A stretch of DNA of 64,000 nt from Mesodorylaimus sp. YZB2_4 (GCA_030248295.1 JASANH010001360.1:248001-312000), one strand, 5' to 3'. Shown: positions 49,170 through 62,129, numbered from the stretch's first letter. Translations and numbers: made by a program. Notes: generated by a model not told the origin, from the sequence alone.

Positions 49170-50800
49170 ATGTATCGAAATAAGAGGGCCCCCAAAACGG
49201 TGAATGCATTCAGCGTGTACACTAATAATTTCCTGGACAAGTACAAACGACAACACGGGCGTCCGTATCCTGGTGGCTTCAACGAGGCTTTAAACGATGC
49301 TGAGTTGAAAAACGCGTGGGAGGTAAGTTGCAAGGCCCAACTGGAGAAGCCTTACACCTATTTATGGGTGCAAGGATAGGTGAGGAATGGGAGGATGGGA
49401 GCATGCAGAGTCCCGGGATCCGAGGTTCTTTGCATGTACCGGTACTGTAAATCCTCCCCCTCACGTGTCCCCAGGTCGGAACCCTTTGAAATCCGATAGC
49501 TCGATGGACACGCACAAGGGAACCCATTTGTTTTTTATAGAACTTGACCCATGATGAAAAAGAAAAATGGAAAGAAATAGCGCGCGCAGAAAAAGTTCGA
49601 CAACGTACTGCATTTGTCAGTGATGTCATGTCGAATCCGACGCCTGAATCGCAACCGCAAAACATGGATTCAGTGCAAGAGCCCCTGGTTCCGTGGTCTC
49701 AACCGACGTTTGAAATGGACGACGATCATCACGCCGAGGCTGGGAACGTATGGGTAATTTTTTAATGTGTCATTTGTCTTTTCGCACCGCAGTTGGCCCT
49801 TGAGTACCTCACCAAACCTGTTGACTTTGATTATCTTTAGCCGGAATCGACTGATGGTCAACGAGCTGGATCGCGCGCTAGCAGCACCAGTTCGAAAAAG
49901 CATCAGCATCCACCAGTACCCACCCCCAAAGTCAATAGTGGTTTCAATCCGAGTCCTCCGGAAGGTAGTGTGGGTGCCTTTGGCATAACTGCGCTGGATG
50001 TTCAGGTTAGAGATGTTTTGTATGTTGCTATAGCTTGTTCAGCTTTCTAACCGATAGTCCTTAGGCACCTTCGTGTCCAAATATGGGGGACGTTAACGAA
50101 AATCTGTGTACGGATGGTAGCGTCAATTCGAACGGACCGTCCGCGCAGGCAGTCGATAATTTCGACTATGAAACGGCTGGACTCGAAGTCAGCTCTTTCG
50201 ATGATGAGAATGGTAACGATCTGATGGGCGCAATCGACGACCCATTGGTGATTGAAGAAGAAAATGAAACCCATTTTCCCGAAGTAAGGGAATCCCGATT
50301 TGGCGAGGTCAGCAATTTTTAATGGCTGAATTCTCTTGATTGCGAATTGTATTTTTTAGATCGCTGTTGTACCAGTGAACGAGACTTGTTCTCCGATAGA
50401 TGCTGTCATTCCCGCTTCTATTGATGCCTTAACTACAATGCAAGACACGTTTGGCGCCGCTGTACCGGGAATGGGTACTAGTGAGCAAGCTCATAGCCAA
50501 TACGAAAGTGACGATGGAAACGGTTTTGAACAGCAAGAAGAAACCTTGGTCGTACCACCAACGACTGATGTGGATGTGCCGTTGGCCCCTGAAGCTGCTG
50601 AACACGTGGTGCAACCTGTCGGTGATACGAATACAGGATCTGGGGGGCACGCAATTCTCGGTGGCAGTCAAGAGTTTCGTGAAGATTATCTCGCCCAGTT
50701 AAGACTGCCAAACGGATGCCGTGGACTCGGTCGTGGTCTTATGTTGCTGCCACGAATGACTTCTTTCGATAACGCAATGCGGGCTTACTTAAATCATTGA
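49170..50800 (+). CDS. HMG-box protein
   Basis: Five exons (49170-49322, 49541-49747, 49841-50005, 50065-50307, 50360-50800), all joined in phase 0, give 402 residues. An N-terminal HMG-box-like domain (about residues 5-75) starts RAPKTVNAFSVYTNNFLDKY and ends with LTHDEKEKWKEIAR, the typical third helix. The rest is acidic and low-complexity, with Ser, Asp, Glu and Asn, and no second domain; the last 35 residues (about RLPNGCRGLGRG onward) look ordered. The box resembles that of Maelstrom piRNA-pathway proteins, but the RNase H-like Maelstrom domain is not visible, so I leave it as an HMG-box chromatin protein with acidic tail. Confidence 0.7.
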
Positions 50801-51889
50801 TGGGTATGGAATGGAAGGGCAAGAGTACTGTAGGCGTCAGCGGAGTCAGTTTCGCCCATTTCGGTTAGTATTCTCGTCTGGATGGTTGTAAAGTTGCTTG
50901 TTGACACATGGCGAATATTTTTTGATTAGTTTTTTCTTTTTTTGAGTGAAATTGATTAGGCTTTATGAAGCGAGGACTGGTAAAGTTAATGGATGCTTAG
51001 AGCATTCCATGAGGACTAAGTAATTTGCTTTCAGTATGCGAGTGCGTGGATGACGAGGAGATTTTTGTTAGGAAAAAACGGTGGAGTAAAGTATTTTTTG
51101 TGGTGCGTGTCTGCCATCGACTTGGCCAGTGAGTGACCGGTGGAGACTGCACTGTGCCACGTAACTTGGTGCATCTGGACCAACTCATCTTTGGCCCATT
51201 ACACCTGCAGTACACACGCGATGCGGCGTGGTAAAAGTGAGTTCTCCATGCGTGAAAAGAAGTATAAAGGAGCCTTGACTGGAACATCACTGACGGGCGG
51301 TGCTTACCAGCTGTGGCTCTCTGCCCAGAGTCTGCTAGATGGTGATCGTGAGTTCAAGCGGTTACGATGCATGGGATTCCATTTTACTAGTGCCCACCAG
51401 TGAAATCCTTGACTCGCCCTAGGCCAGAGGATGGCTCAAGCCTGGAATGATCCCACCCGGTCCACGACACCTCGTGTTGAGTTTTTTCAACGCAAGGGCC
51501 CTTTAGACTCAATTCGGGGAGGGGGTAACGGGTTCTGAAGGACCTGTGGCCGAAGTGTTCACAGAGCACTTCAGACCGGGAACTCAAGACCAGTCCTCAA
51601 CCGATGACTGCAAACCAAACTGGACACTCGATCTCGGTCTTGCGCTGGGCCCTGCCTTGGAAGAGGCAGGTTGCTGAACCAGTGAGGTGCAGAGAAGCAT
51701 CCTCGCCTGTGGACACACGAACATTCTTTGTACCTATCGACCATGGTAAAAACCAAAATACGCAGTCCTAGGTCATGTCAGGTTTTACTGTGACCAAAGC
51801 GGCAAATAGTGCATTTTTGAACAGAAATAGAAGAGCAGAAAGGTTCCCCCTGGGAAGACCTGGGTAACTGGTAAATCCTTGCTCATGTA
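50801..51889. other. Intergenic, nothing recognised
   Basis: 3' flank of the HMG gene followed by sequence leading to the left end of duplication copy B. No gene supported. Confidence 0.4.
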
Positions 51890-52143
51890 GTACGTCTGAG
51901 ACCTGCTACTGTAGGGGTGATGGGTGGAACCTTTGCGCCACGCTGAACACCAGGGCAGCCAACCAAGTCCCAACCGGCTGGTCCATGGGTGAAACATCAC
52001 TCTGACGGCTCGTCTGGGGGCGCCCCCAGACGAGCTTCTACACCATGGCTGTGCTATATGTGTACATATACAGTAGTATAGCCATGCTCTACACCCGCAC
52101 AATGGATATATCTAGGCAGAATGTAAAGTAGGGATAGGAGCGT

Positions 52144-52706
52144 ATGGCCGAGGCTGGCTCTACCGTGTCACATAGTTTGGGTTGTTGCGTGGTGGGTGTG
52201 ATCGTGGTCGCTAAGGACTCCGCAGTCATCGATCGAACGTTGGGGATGGCCCCGTTGGCGAGTGCAGTGTCGGCGATAGGGAGCATGGACAGTGGTGTTC
52301 TGTACGGCGTGTCGATATTGATGGCTTTCATCGCCCTTTCCGGCGTTGTCTTCCTCTGCGCATGCGGAAAGAACGAAAAAGACGAGGGGCCGCCAGGAAA
52401 AATGGAGGGAGGAAAAGGAGATGATCTCGTAAGTCCATGATTTCTTTGATTCACTCTATTGTATTGTGCCATTTTATTTCTTTCGTAGAACAAGTCGTCG
52501 TCCTTTTCGGGCAAGGCGTCGAAGATGTCCGAGTTGCCCACAGTGCATGCCTTCAAGTATGTCCCTTGAAAATAGGCCCCCACTGTGCTCCTACGTTTTC
52601 CCTTCTCTGTAGTCTCAAGACTCCGAAATCTCCCTCGCCAGCACCCGCTGCGCCTGGTGGCGGCGACTCTCAACGCTCGCAGAAATCGCAGAAGGGAAAA
52701 GGATGA
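52144..52706 (+). CDS. Small membrane protein, intact copy B
   Basis: Three exons (52144-52428, 52489-52556, 52613-52706) with phases 0 and 2 encode 148 residues. There is a mildly hydrophobic segment near residues 13-23, and a clear transmembrane helix (about 53-73, GVSILMAFIALSGVVFLCAC) followed by a Lys/Glu/Gly-rich and then Ser/Pro/Ala-rich cytosolic tail ending QKSQKGKG. No family recognised. It precedes the sphingomyelinase by 358 bp on the same strand, as its damaged twin does in copy A; co-transcription is possible but unproven. Confidence 0.6.
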
Positions 52707-53064
52707 GATGGCACGATAATTCGCCCGATCGAGTGATTATGTATAATCTGTCATGCCCGAATGTCGTAACTGCTACTTGATGCTGTCATTGCGGAGGATG
52801 TTGTGGTCTGTGGACCAGGCAAGTTGTGACTTACAGAATTCGAATCATCGATTGTCTTGATTGCTCTGGCACCAGCCCCGCAGTGCAGTCTGTATGTTGT
52901 CCGAATTTCAGGGCAGATGCGTCTTGGTTCTAGTGAATAATCGTGGTCAGTTACACACCCGTATTGTAAAGTGCCTCGTCCAATGCAGTACATATCCCCA
53001 ATCTGGCCACTCTTGTCACTGTGCGGGTTTGGTTGACAGTTGGCCTGACAAAGCGAAGGAAGGC

Positions 53065-54695
53065 ATGGCCGATGAGAAAACTTTGAAGGTGCTGACACTG
53101 AATGTCTGGTGAGTCGACTGCTTGAGCAATTTTTCACAAAACCAATTTCCTTTCCATTCGCTCAGGGGAATTGCGCTTCCTGTATTTTCGAGTCCCGATC
53201 GTAGTGTTCGTATCGCGGCCATCGCCGAGTCGTTGGCCAGTGGCGGCTGGGATATCGTGTGCCTGCAGGAAGTGTGGAACCTGAACGACTACGAACTCAT
53301 TCGGAAACGAGTTCTCCAAGAGCTGCCCCGGGCATTCTACTTCCACTCGTAGGATGCCGCTTGGTTCTTTTTCGTGAAGCGTTTCTTGCTCGAGTGCATC
53401 TGCGTTTCAGGGGCTTGGTGGGCAGTGGTGTTTGCGTGTTCACACGAGGCAGGATCACTTTCAACTTTGCCCACCACTACTCACTCAACGGATACCCGCA
53501 CCGTCTGCACCACGGAGACTGGTTCGGCGGGAAGGTCGTGGGTCTCGGTAAGGCGTCGGGGACTGCTGTCACCCTGAACTGTGACCCCTCGCTGGGTACA
53601 GCGTGCCCTATTTTATTGATTTTTTTCTCCGATTCCAGTTCGTATCGTGTTGGACAATCTGAAAATCGACGTCTATGGAACTCATGTAAGAACAAGGAAT
53701 TCAGCGGCATCGCTTAGGCCTGACTGGGCGCACTTTCAGCTGCATGCCGAATACGACCGCGAGAACGATTTGTACCTGCCGCATCGCATATTGCAAGCTT
53801 ACGAGCTGAGCCAGTTCGTCAACGAAACGACCACGGGAGACGTCGCCCTGGTGCTCGGTGATCTGAACCTCGAACCGAACGACTTGGGGTTGAAGATGAT
53901 TCTCTCGAATGGAAATCTTTCGGACGCCTTCGTAAATCGTCGCAGCAATGTAGATGGGAATCCGTCCCTGCTTCAGAGGCTGAAATAGTTTCTGCTTTAG
54001 AGGCAGCCAGACGACGCTCAATCGGAGGGGCTGACGTGCGACGTCAGTTCAAATTCGTACACGACGCAGAAACCGCAGCACTACAAAACAGGCAAGCGCA
54101 TCGACTACATTCTCTTTCGGGGGAGTTCGACGCACGCGATCGAATGCGATACTTGCCACACGACGATGGGACGCATTCCCGAACAACCATCCATGAACTA
54201 CTCGGACCATCTGGGAGTGTGCGCCACGTTCAAGATTGCACGGCGTGTTGGTAAGAGGGCAGTAAATATTTTGAGGGGACGAGCTTAGAATTTGCCCTCA
54301 GGGTCGCCGCGAGTGCAGCCAAACGAGCCCCACATGTTGGACGAAGCCATCGTGCACATGGAGCGTGGGATCGACACGGCTTCCAACAAACGATCAAAGT
54401 ATTTGCTGATCACCGCCCTCCTGGTCGCTCTTTTCTTCGCCACCATCGCTCTGCAGATCGCCGTCGGAGCTGCATGGTGCTCTGTTCTGGTGAGTCCCTG
54501 TCGCCTGGTCCCGCGCAGCCTGGCAGTCTGCCTCTTCCATTTCAGATGCACACAGTCCGCTTCGTCGTGACAATGTGGATCGGGTGGTGCGTGCTGTACG
54601 GAATAATCGGGCTGGAGATGGAGCAGAAGGCGTTGAGGGCAGCTCGAGATGGGATGATCGTTTTGAAGACGGCCAAGGAAGCTGGTGATAACTAG
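53065..54695 (+). CDS. SMPD2: Neutral sphingomyelinase, copy B
   Basis: Eight exons (53065-53108, 53166-53348, 53411-53547, 53639-53685, 53740-53949, 54001-54250, 54302-54489, 54546-54695), each the same length as its partner in copy A, encode 402 residues. All catalytic motifs (LNVWG, LQEVW, GDLNLEP, YSDHLGV) and both C-terminal membrane helices are intact, so both copies look functional. Differences seen include GLKM for GSKM in exon 5, and Tyr-Lys-Thr for Tyr-Glu-Thr and a Pro-to-Ser change in exon 6. The intron 4 donor is GTAAGA here and GTGAGA in copy A. Function as for copy A: sphingomyelin hydrolysis to ceramide at membranes. Confidence 0.93.
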
Positions 54696-54723
54696 CAGAC
54701 TTCGCAGGCGCTTGATGCTCAAA

Positions 54724-54985
54724 TGGCGTTAATGTCAGAACTTTCGTTTCCTGTTTTCTTTGTCTTTATGGCGTATCTTCTGTGTTGCGCTCTTTTCCGA
54801 TTGCATCTTGAACTGAAAGATCTCACCGCGATGTGCATTCTTGCAGTTTTTTTTCGAAGAACTTGCTGAAACAGGAGCGACGAAATTTCTTATTTTACTG
54901 TCAGAATTGGAGACTTGGACAATTTCTGATGGTGAAGGTCTGACGGCGAACCAAGAGGCGATTCCAAATCAACTCAAACTGCTCA
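54724..54985 (+). pseudogene. Broken hydrophobic ORF, copy B
   Basis: Matches the ORF 8754-9101 of copy A from its ATG (28 nt after the sphingomyelinase stop) but meets an in-frame TGA after 45 codons, where copy A has TCA. Downstream similarity decays with indels. If the copy A ORF is a gene, this is its pseudogene. Confidence 0.4.
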
Positions 54986-55259
54986 AATGGTAAAGATGGT
55001 GGGGATTTTTGCAACGCTACGCTTGCGATGATAACCTGCTTGCCCGCCTTCTTGCTTTACGCTGTATCTCTTGTGTGTTTCATCTCGTTTGGGTGCGAAT
55101 GAAGTCCAATCAGGCGTCATCTCCGAGTGCCCCGCTTATGCTGTCTCTGTCTCTTCGAGTACGGAGGCTGACATCGTGGCTCGGCATGTTTATGACTTAA
55201 AGTACTCGAATCACATAGGGCACATAATATATCTATAGTAGACCATGAACTATAGAGTG

Positions 55260-56615
55260 TCACTGTCCGAATTGGGAATTTTGTTGCGGCACACTTTCGT
55301 AGTAGTTGACCAACCAAGTCAGCTTTCCCATTTGACTTGCCGCATCTAAAGCGTCTCTGGTCGACCCCGACTCCAACTGTCTCACCCCCGACACGAAAGG
55401 AGATAGTTGCTTGCTGGCTAGAGTGTAATCGGGTTCAGGGGGAGGCATGGGGGCCTCGGTAGTTGGGGTAGTGCTTGTCGTCGTCTCTTCAAACGGGATG
55501 GTCACTTCTTCGGCCAGTTCGACAGTCGTCGTCGTTGTTTCCGTTGGCGTCTCTATGGCGGAAGAAACCGTTCTTTGAGCGTTGTTTGTGAACCGACCGA
55601 ATGGCGACGGTGGCGGGGTTGCTGGTGGTGTCAAGGCCCCGAAACCGCGGACCAGTTGGGCAATAAAGTTGAAAGTTGTGGGCTCCTCTGGGATGACGGT
55701 GATGACAGGTGGCTGTGTTGGGTCAGCTTTCTCATCCGATTCATTTCGTACTGAAAAATGACATAGTATAGAGAAATCACTCTGATGGAGCTAATATTGG
55801 ACAAACACCTACTCGAGGCGGACTGGATTTTTTTGAACTGTGCTTGCAAAAACTGCAGCTGTGCTTCTTGAGTGACAGCTCGCCCCTCCACTTCTTCTGA
55901 TTCCGAATTGGTGGTGGGCACAGTTGTTTTCTTGAGCTTGGGTGAAGTTGTGTGCACTTGTTTCGTCTTCTTATTAGTAGTAGTAGTAGTTGTTGTTGTT
56001 GTTGTTGTCTCCGCTAATGTGCTGTCGTCATGACCTCCGTCTTCTCCACTTGCATCAGAGTCAGTGACCAGACTGGAACCCGTGGTTTCTGATGTTGGAG
56101 TTGAAGAGACTGGTGTCTTTGGACCTTTGGTTTCCTCCGTCTTCACTGAACTGTTCGACTCGAGAATGGTGTCTGTCTCTTCATATTCCTCCATACTTTC
56201 TTCTTCACCACTTGTGCTATTTGGCGCTGTGAGCCCGCTCGAAATTGAAGAGCGTGATGTGGAAGTAGAAGACACAGAGTGCCCTTTGTCCTGGGGTTTT
56301 TGGGTCTTCAGACTGGCGATGGTCTTATTTCCGAGTCGGACAGAGGTAAATCCGCTTCGTAACAAGGCCCTAATCCGATCAACACTGATCACATTTTCGT
56401 CAGGCTGTAATACGACATCTCCGTCGTACGTCAGGTGCCTGGCACTTTGGAAGGCTTTCTTTCCGCTGTCCTCAGCCTCTTCACTGTCTTCATGCGCGAA
56501 GGACGCAACTGAAAAGGAGAACTGGGCTCACGAACTATCCATAGCTGGCTTTATATTAGGACTTACCAATCACCACCACAAGCACTAGCCAAACGTTCGA
56601 TCCAATAGCCATCAT
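55260..56615 (-). CDS. Secreted Ser/Thr-rich (mucin-like) protein
   Basis: Three exons (56615-56567, 55813-56508 read from its high end, 55750-55260), phases 1 and 1, give 411 residues. Exon 1 encodes a signal peptide (hydrophobic core LVLVVVI). The mature protein starts with an acidic stretch and a short ordered block (DRIRALLRSGFTSVRLGNK), then long Ser/Thr/Glu-rich regions including a run of about eleven Thr, likely O-glycosylated, a Pro-rich segment (PPATPPPSPFGR), and an ordered C-terminus (about the last 45 residues, ending NSQFGQ). No family recognised. Composition suggests a secreted or cuticle/mucin-like protein. Confidence 0.65.
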
Positions 56616-58681
56616 GCTGTCTCGTCTCTTTTGACGGCACGTGTAGTTAGTGAGTGGGTAGTCGACGTAGTCATTCAAGGACAGTCGAAAACAGTACATC
56701 AAAACGTTACCTATTTCCCAAGAGGACTGTTACGTATTTAAGTATGACCTAGATTCAGCGTTTTTCTGGAACTCTTACGTACTTTCACTTCACGTGGCCA
56801 AGTCGGCACATCAAGACTGGGAGGTGATTGATCATGCCTTGATCCTGCAGACGAATGTTTTGACAGTCCCATCAATGGATGAGACTGAAGGGACTGATAC
56901 CTCGCTAGAGAATTGGACAGATGATTCGCGTACTGAAAAGGTGAAGGATGTAAACTGGGGTTCGAAGCTCTTCTGGCTGAACCACCCAATGACAAGCCAT
57001 AAACTAATGAAATTCAACGCCAGGGAGGTTCCCACGTGAGCGGGGAATACGATGGTTTGGCTCACGTCAGACTGTTTCGGGAACTAGAAACGAGTGAATG
57101 ACAGAAGTGCGAAGTGAAGTAAAGCTGTGCTTCAAAGGTTGCCTTGGCCTTGGCACTGTGCATATTGGGCGGGGCGAATCAAGTCTTCTTGATTGAACTT
57201 AGTCTTAGTGCTCTTGAACTTGAACATACTGTATTTTACGGATCTTCTGATGATCTTTTCAGGCCAGATGTGCGCTAGACACCACACTGGGGGGCTCAGT
57301 TGTACCTTTTTTAATTTGCCTGTTGGGCCCCGCGCCGCCCCATTTCATCCACTAGACTTCCAACCAGTTTTGCCTATAGCTGACCAGCAGTCATGATGAT
57401 AAGGAGGCCGGCTCTCACGGTAGGCTCCCTCTGTGCGTCTCCACTAGGAGCACCTCGACGGTACCAGGTGAGTCACTCAGGTCAGCGAGGGTTTATGGTT
57501 CACAAACCGACCTCCATCAACGGGACGAGACCAGCCACTCGCTACCAAGCAAGACGGGCAGACGAATGCCGAACCGCCGAACCGCTGCACCACCGCAGCC
57601 ACTCACAATCAGTCGCGCCCACCGAATGCAGTACCCCTAATTTCCACCCAATTGTAGCAGCAGGGCGTGGCCATCGAACCTCTCGACCGCTCAAAATTTT
57701 GACCCGTCGGATAAAATGTTCAGGCCTTTTTCAATCCCATTCTTTGCCATGGTCTATGCATTTTCTGTGAAACAAGGTGGGTGAGGAGGGACGTCTATGA
57801 AGAGGTCTTGCTAGCTTTTATACATAAACTGCACTCCTACAAAAAATCTTTGCACTGACGATGTTCTGCCCTCGCAAGACTCAATAGCTCGCTGGCAATT
57901 CGAGTGGACTCATCATTTTTTTTGTTTAAGATTATGTGTTTGATATATCCGACTACAAGACAGGGCTGCACGATAGTTTAGTGAGACAAGAAATGTTCAT
58001 ATTGCGCTGTGGGTTGGCGTAGGGGCTAAGAGCCTATTCTGTTCTAACCATAACCACTGAACAGATGCGTGCGTTTGAAATTTCCAGCGCTGTCCTCAAA
58101 GAACCAACACCTAATGTCGCTGCAATATATCAGTGCGTGGTTTAGTGGACCAAACTTGGCCATTACGTCGTTATTTAAGAAATCACCATTGTACCACTAA
58201 TGCCTAATTTCTTTTGCCTCAAACCTCTTAAACCTTTTATGGCACCTTGTTCAATAGCTCCTCTATCCTAACCTCCCGATAGCATCGATTGGGTAGGCAG
58301 TTTTTCCGCATGGTCGAAAAGGGAGGTCTCTTTGTTTGGGCCCTCCAGTGCCTAAACACACGGGCAGGCATAAGAACGTCGAAGAAAGCTTCTTAAGTAG
58401 CTCATCATTCGCCACTGCTTCCTCGAGACAACGGTGGTTCGTGGCTGGTTGGAAAGCCCGTGGCAGTCGTAATGGCATCCTTGTCTCGGAGGAGGCCAAG
58501 AAAAATGTCTCGGGGCGGCAGCTGCTAGTGGCAAGATTGTTCAAATCGTCCTCCCCTCTTTCATCCCTTTCAGTCGTTGATGCATAACGGCCGCTTTGGA
58601 GCTTCTACTTTTCGGCTGTGAATCGTATTATGAAAGAAAGAAATCGATTAACAAACTGAAGGCGATTGCTTAGAGTCGAGC
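56616..58681. other. Intergenic with SINE
   Basis: Holds SINE copy 2 (listed separately). ORFs on both strands at 58,260-58,590 lack domains. No other gene is supported. Confidence 0.4.
57325..57640 (-). mobile_element. tRNA-derived SINE copy 2
   Basis: Shares with copy 1 the GC-rich block, the TTTTGCCTATAGC and GGTCAGCGAGGGTTTATGGT segments and the A box TGGTGCAGCGG (57,592-57,582 on the minus strand). Its B box has decayed and there are deletions relative to copy 1, so it is an older or internally deleted copy. Confidence 0.75.
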
Positions 58682-61600
58682 ATGAAATTTGAAACATTTT
58701 CCACTTATTTCCTATTAGTTACTTATCAGTGTTTCTTAGCACGTAAGGCAACTTCCTATCTGGCCACTTTTGCTATGGCCCTAGGACACTTTGTGACTTC
58801 TTTACAGAATGCAACGAATCAGCGAAGCGACTCTTTGATGATCTATTGAGCAATTACAACAAACTGCGTCGACCCAGTCAGGATGATCCGAACGCACTGG
58901 TGGTCAGGATGAAACTCAAGTTATCTCAAATTATCGATGTGGTAAGAGGTGGCTTTGTGGCAGTGACTGCTCTAATACTTTTTATTTTCAGGCCGAAAAG
59001 GAACAGATCATGACCATAAGCGTCTGGTTGAAACAGGTACAGCGTTTCCTGTTCTATCAAAGATCACCAAACCATGCGCACTCCAGGGTGAAGGGACATA
59101 TCCCACAAGAGATAATTCTACTACAAGAAATGTGCTTGGGTGTGACGTCAGGGTTTTCAGGTGTGGAGAGACAAAAGACTCGGTTGGGATCCCGCCATGT
59201 ACGGCAATGTCAGCGTGCTTTATGTGCCAGCTGATATGCTCTGGACACCAGATTTGCTGCTGTTTAATAAGTGAGTGAAGTCTAGTCGGAAGAGGGACTC
59301 TTTCGGGTTTTAGCACTTGACCAGTCAGGCCCGTAGAATCTCTCTGTTTAACAGTGGTTCACCAAGCTCAGGCTACAAAAGCATGGAAATTGTTGAGCCA
59401 GAACTAATACAATTCAATCACGTCCCACTGCAAAGAAGGACCCAGTGCAGTAGCTTGTTCACGGCCTGAAGTATTGTACTTTTGGGCAGATTGAAAAGTG
59501 TGAAGTGCCAAGAAGTGTGCTACTTTCTCATTCCATGTCGTGGGACCTGGGCATCCTCCTTTCGGGGAGAGGGCTTCAATCATTGGTATCCCATAATTAT
59601 AGTTCACCAGCATCGTAATTGGCAGTCTGTTTCACTTTCAGTGCAGCATCTGCTTACAACATCACTATCCAATCAACCAAAGTGACCCTGCATCCGTCTG
59701 GTGTGGTCAACTGGGAGCCACCAGCTTTATTCAAGAGCATGTGCCCCATCAATGTCCTTTGGTACTGCTTGTCGTTAGATGTGTTTAGGCCTGGCAGAAT
59801 CACAAATCCTTTGATTCACAGGTTTCCATTCGACTCTCAAACGTGCATGATGCATTTTGGCTCTCGGACGTACACGATTGATCAATTGGACTTGCGCCAT
59901 TTGTGGGAAGCCAATGTGGTGAACGCTACCGATGAACAGAATGATGTGTTCTATGGAATTGGTACGAGTTTGGGATTTGCCTCAGTCAGGATAAGACAGC
60001 AGTGCTGGAGAGATACGCAGCACAGGAAGCCAGTTGGGTCCCCTTATCCGTTCGTCTAATAAGTATACCTCGGTTTCAGACTTGACCGAGTACTATCCCA
60101 GCGTTGAGTGGAACATCCTTAGCATCCCAGCTCGACGTCGGAACAAGACGTATTGGTATGGTCCTCACGAATCGACCTATTCGGACATAATGTACGAGAT
60201 CACGCTTCGCCGCCTGCCATTGTTCTACACAGTCAACATCATCTTGCCAGTGGTGGGTATCTCCTTCCTGACCATCTTCGTCTTCTACTTGCCCAGCGAC
60301 AGCGGAGAGAAGATTTCTTTGTCCATATCCATCCTCGTATCGTTGACTGTATTCTTCATGCTGCTGACCGAGATCATCCCGGCCACAAGCGATGTGCTGC
60401 CCATGATTGGTAAGTGAATCATTGGTCAACGAGACCTATGTCTTTAACCCTTGACCTATATGTCCGAGGCCAATGTCCGTTTGACTGAAGGAAGTGAATG
60501 GTGAAGATCTAGAGCGACCAACTAAGTCTGGGTCCGCCGTACACCGAGTCCGGGCCCGTCCTATGTCCTTAACCTGTCTTGACCCGAGGCCTATGTCCTG
60601 GACCCTTGACAAGTGATTGCTGGGGCCTTAACACTTTACACAGTAGGTCCCACTAAAATGCTGTCCTCCTTCGCGCCTTTTATTTCGAAATACTTCTGGC
60701 TCCAAGTATTTCTGAAGGAAGTGACCAGTGAAGATCTAGAGCGGCCAACTAAGTCTTCCGACCTGTCCGTGCCTGAAACATCACCCTGATGGATGATGTC
60801 CCAGCTGCCGACTTCGCGCGTAGTGTCGACTGCCATACAAACCTCCACAAACTGGTCTTCAGTAGCCCCTCGAAGCGGAATTCATCCTTTTTAGGCAAAT
60901 ACCTACTGTTCGCCATGTTCATGGTCAGCGTGTCGGTGGTGGTCAGTGTGATCACACTGAATGTGCACTTTCGAACGCCAGCTACGCATCGAATGCCCAG
61001 ATGGGTGAAAAAGGTGTTTTTGAAGACTCTACCCAAGTACCTTTTCATGCGTCGTCCCCTGGGCGACGATGACTCTTTTCGCAGGGTCAGTTCACGTCGA
61101 GAGTTTTATGACGAGCCCGCTCCAGGCTCGATGAGCATGAGTCTACGAGAAACGACCTCCTCGACCACTTACCGTATGCCACCTCACCACCATAGGCATC
61201 CTTCGGGCACCTCCTCGGCCCCCTCATCCATGAAACAACGTAAGGCCATGCAACAGAAGTTGCATCATTTGCGTCTACCAGGGGAAGAGGACGATGCGAA
61301 GGAGGAAGAAACATTGGCGAAGAAATTGGAGAGTTTGTACTACGAACCAGCTGTACTCAAAGCATTCTCAAACATCTGCTTTATCGCAGACTTGTTGAAA
61401 AAGAAGGACAAGGACGATAAGGTGAGAATCATCCATTTAGGCAGGGATTCTGCATCAAAGCAGTTTTCTGTTTAGATTGATGAAGACTGGAAATTCGTGG
61501 CGGTAAGTCCTCATGAGTCATTTCGATAATGTGTCCTACCCAAGCACGAGCACGATAATGTGTCCCTACCCGTATATCACGAGTCCCTAAGCACATGCAT

Positions 61601-62049
61601 ATGCTGTAGCGTCTACACATACTACGCATCGCAGCCTCATAGCCACGTCTTCTCACAAACCTGAATATGAAGGAGCTCCGTCAATTCGCATGGCTTCAGT
61701 GCTAGTGGAGAAAAATTCCTGATATCTTTCACGCTCCAAGTCTGGCCAGATGCTCGCCCTACCAAAGGGGTTGTGCTACACTGCTTTGCACATGTACCAG
61801 GATAGGACGGCACATTTCTTCTCGGGCTATCTTTTATCCTTCACCCTAAGAGTCTTCAGCCACGCCAACCCAAAACTGTGACAATTGTTTCAGATGGTAA
61901 TGGATCGCATCTTCCTTTGGATCTTCGCCGTGGTTTGCTTATTCGGCTCGGCCGTTATCCTGTTGCAAGCCGAGGCCCTGTACGATAATTCAGAGACATT
62001 GAAGTCCGTTCTTACGAGATACAGAAGGACGGAAGATATTGAATTTTAA
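58682..62049 (+). CDS. Nicotinic acetylcholine receptor subunit, non-alpha
   Basis: Ten exons (58682-58742, 58808-58941, 58992-59036, 59161-59270, 59642-59761, 59822-59961, 60080-60409, 60895-61421, 61476-61502, 61894-62049) give 549 residues. A signal peptide is followed by [25 protein letters not shown], a 15-residue Cys loop (CPIN to QTC), and M1-M3 with the cation-channel M2 [21 protein letters not shown] long basic M3-M4 loop and M4 follow. Loop C has no vicinal Cys pair, so this is a non-alpha subunit, closest in M2-M3 to the UNC-29/ACR-2 group of levamisole-type muscle receptors. Exon 9 is a 27 nt micro-exon. It forms part of a pentameric acetylcholine-gated cation channel at synapses. 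Confidence 0.9.
60488..60765 (+). repeat. Direct repeat in nAChR intron 7
   Basis: A segment of about 50 bp containing GTGAAGATCTAGAGCG and CCAACTAAGTCT occurs near 60,488-60,535 and again near 60,714-60,762 in the same orientation, inside one intron. Confidence 0.75.
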
Positions 62050-62129
62050 GACAAAATTCTCGATTTGAGCACAAGTTTTGTGTCCTTCATTGTACATAAT
62101 ACCGTATATCACGAGTCCCTAAGCACATG
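61571..62129 (+). repeat. 27 bp dispersed direct repeat
   Basis: An identical 27 bp segment beginning CGTATATCACGAGTCCC lies at 61,571-61,597 (intron 9 of the receptor gene) and 62,103-62,129 (just past its stop codon), bracketing the last exon. Confidence 0.8.

Larger units (their letters stand above)
51890..55035 (-). repeat. Inverted duplication, copy B
   Basis: Reverse-orientation partner of about 8,770-11,895. Carries an intact small membrane gene and sphingomyelinase, and a broken form of the small hydrophobic ORF. The shared end region near 52,000 also contains TGAAACATCACTCTGA, a short motif seen in near-identical form at about 60,775. Confidence 0.9.

Noticed and set aside
58263..58587. 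Overlapping ORFs on both strands upstream of the receptor gene
   Set aside because: Neither has a domain or splice structure; mutual shadows.
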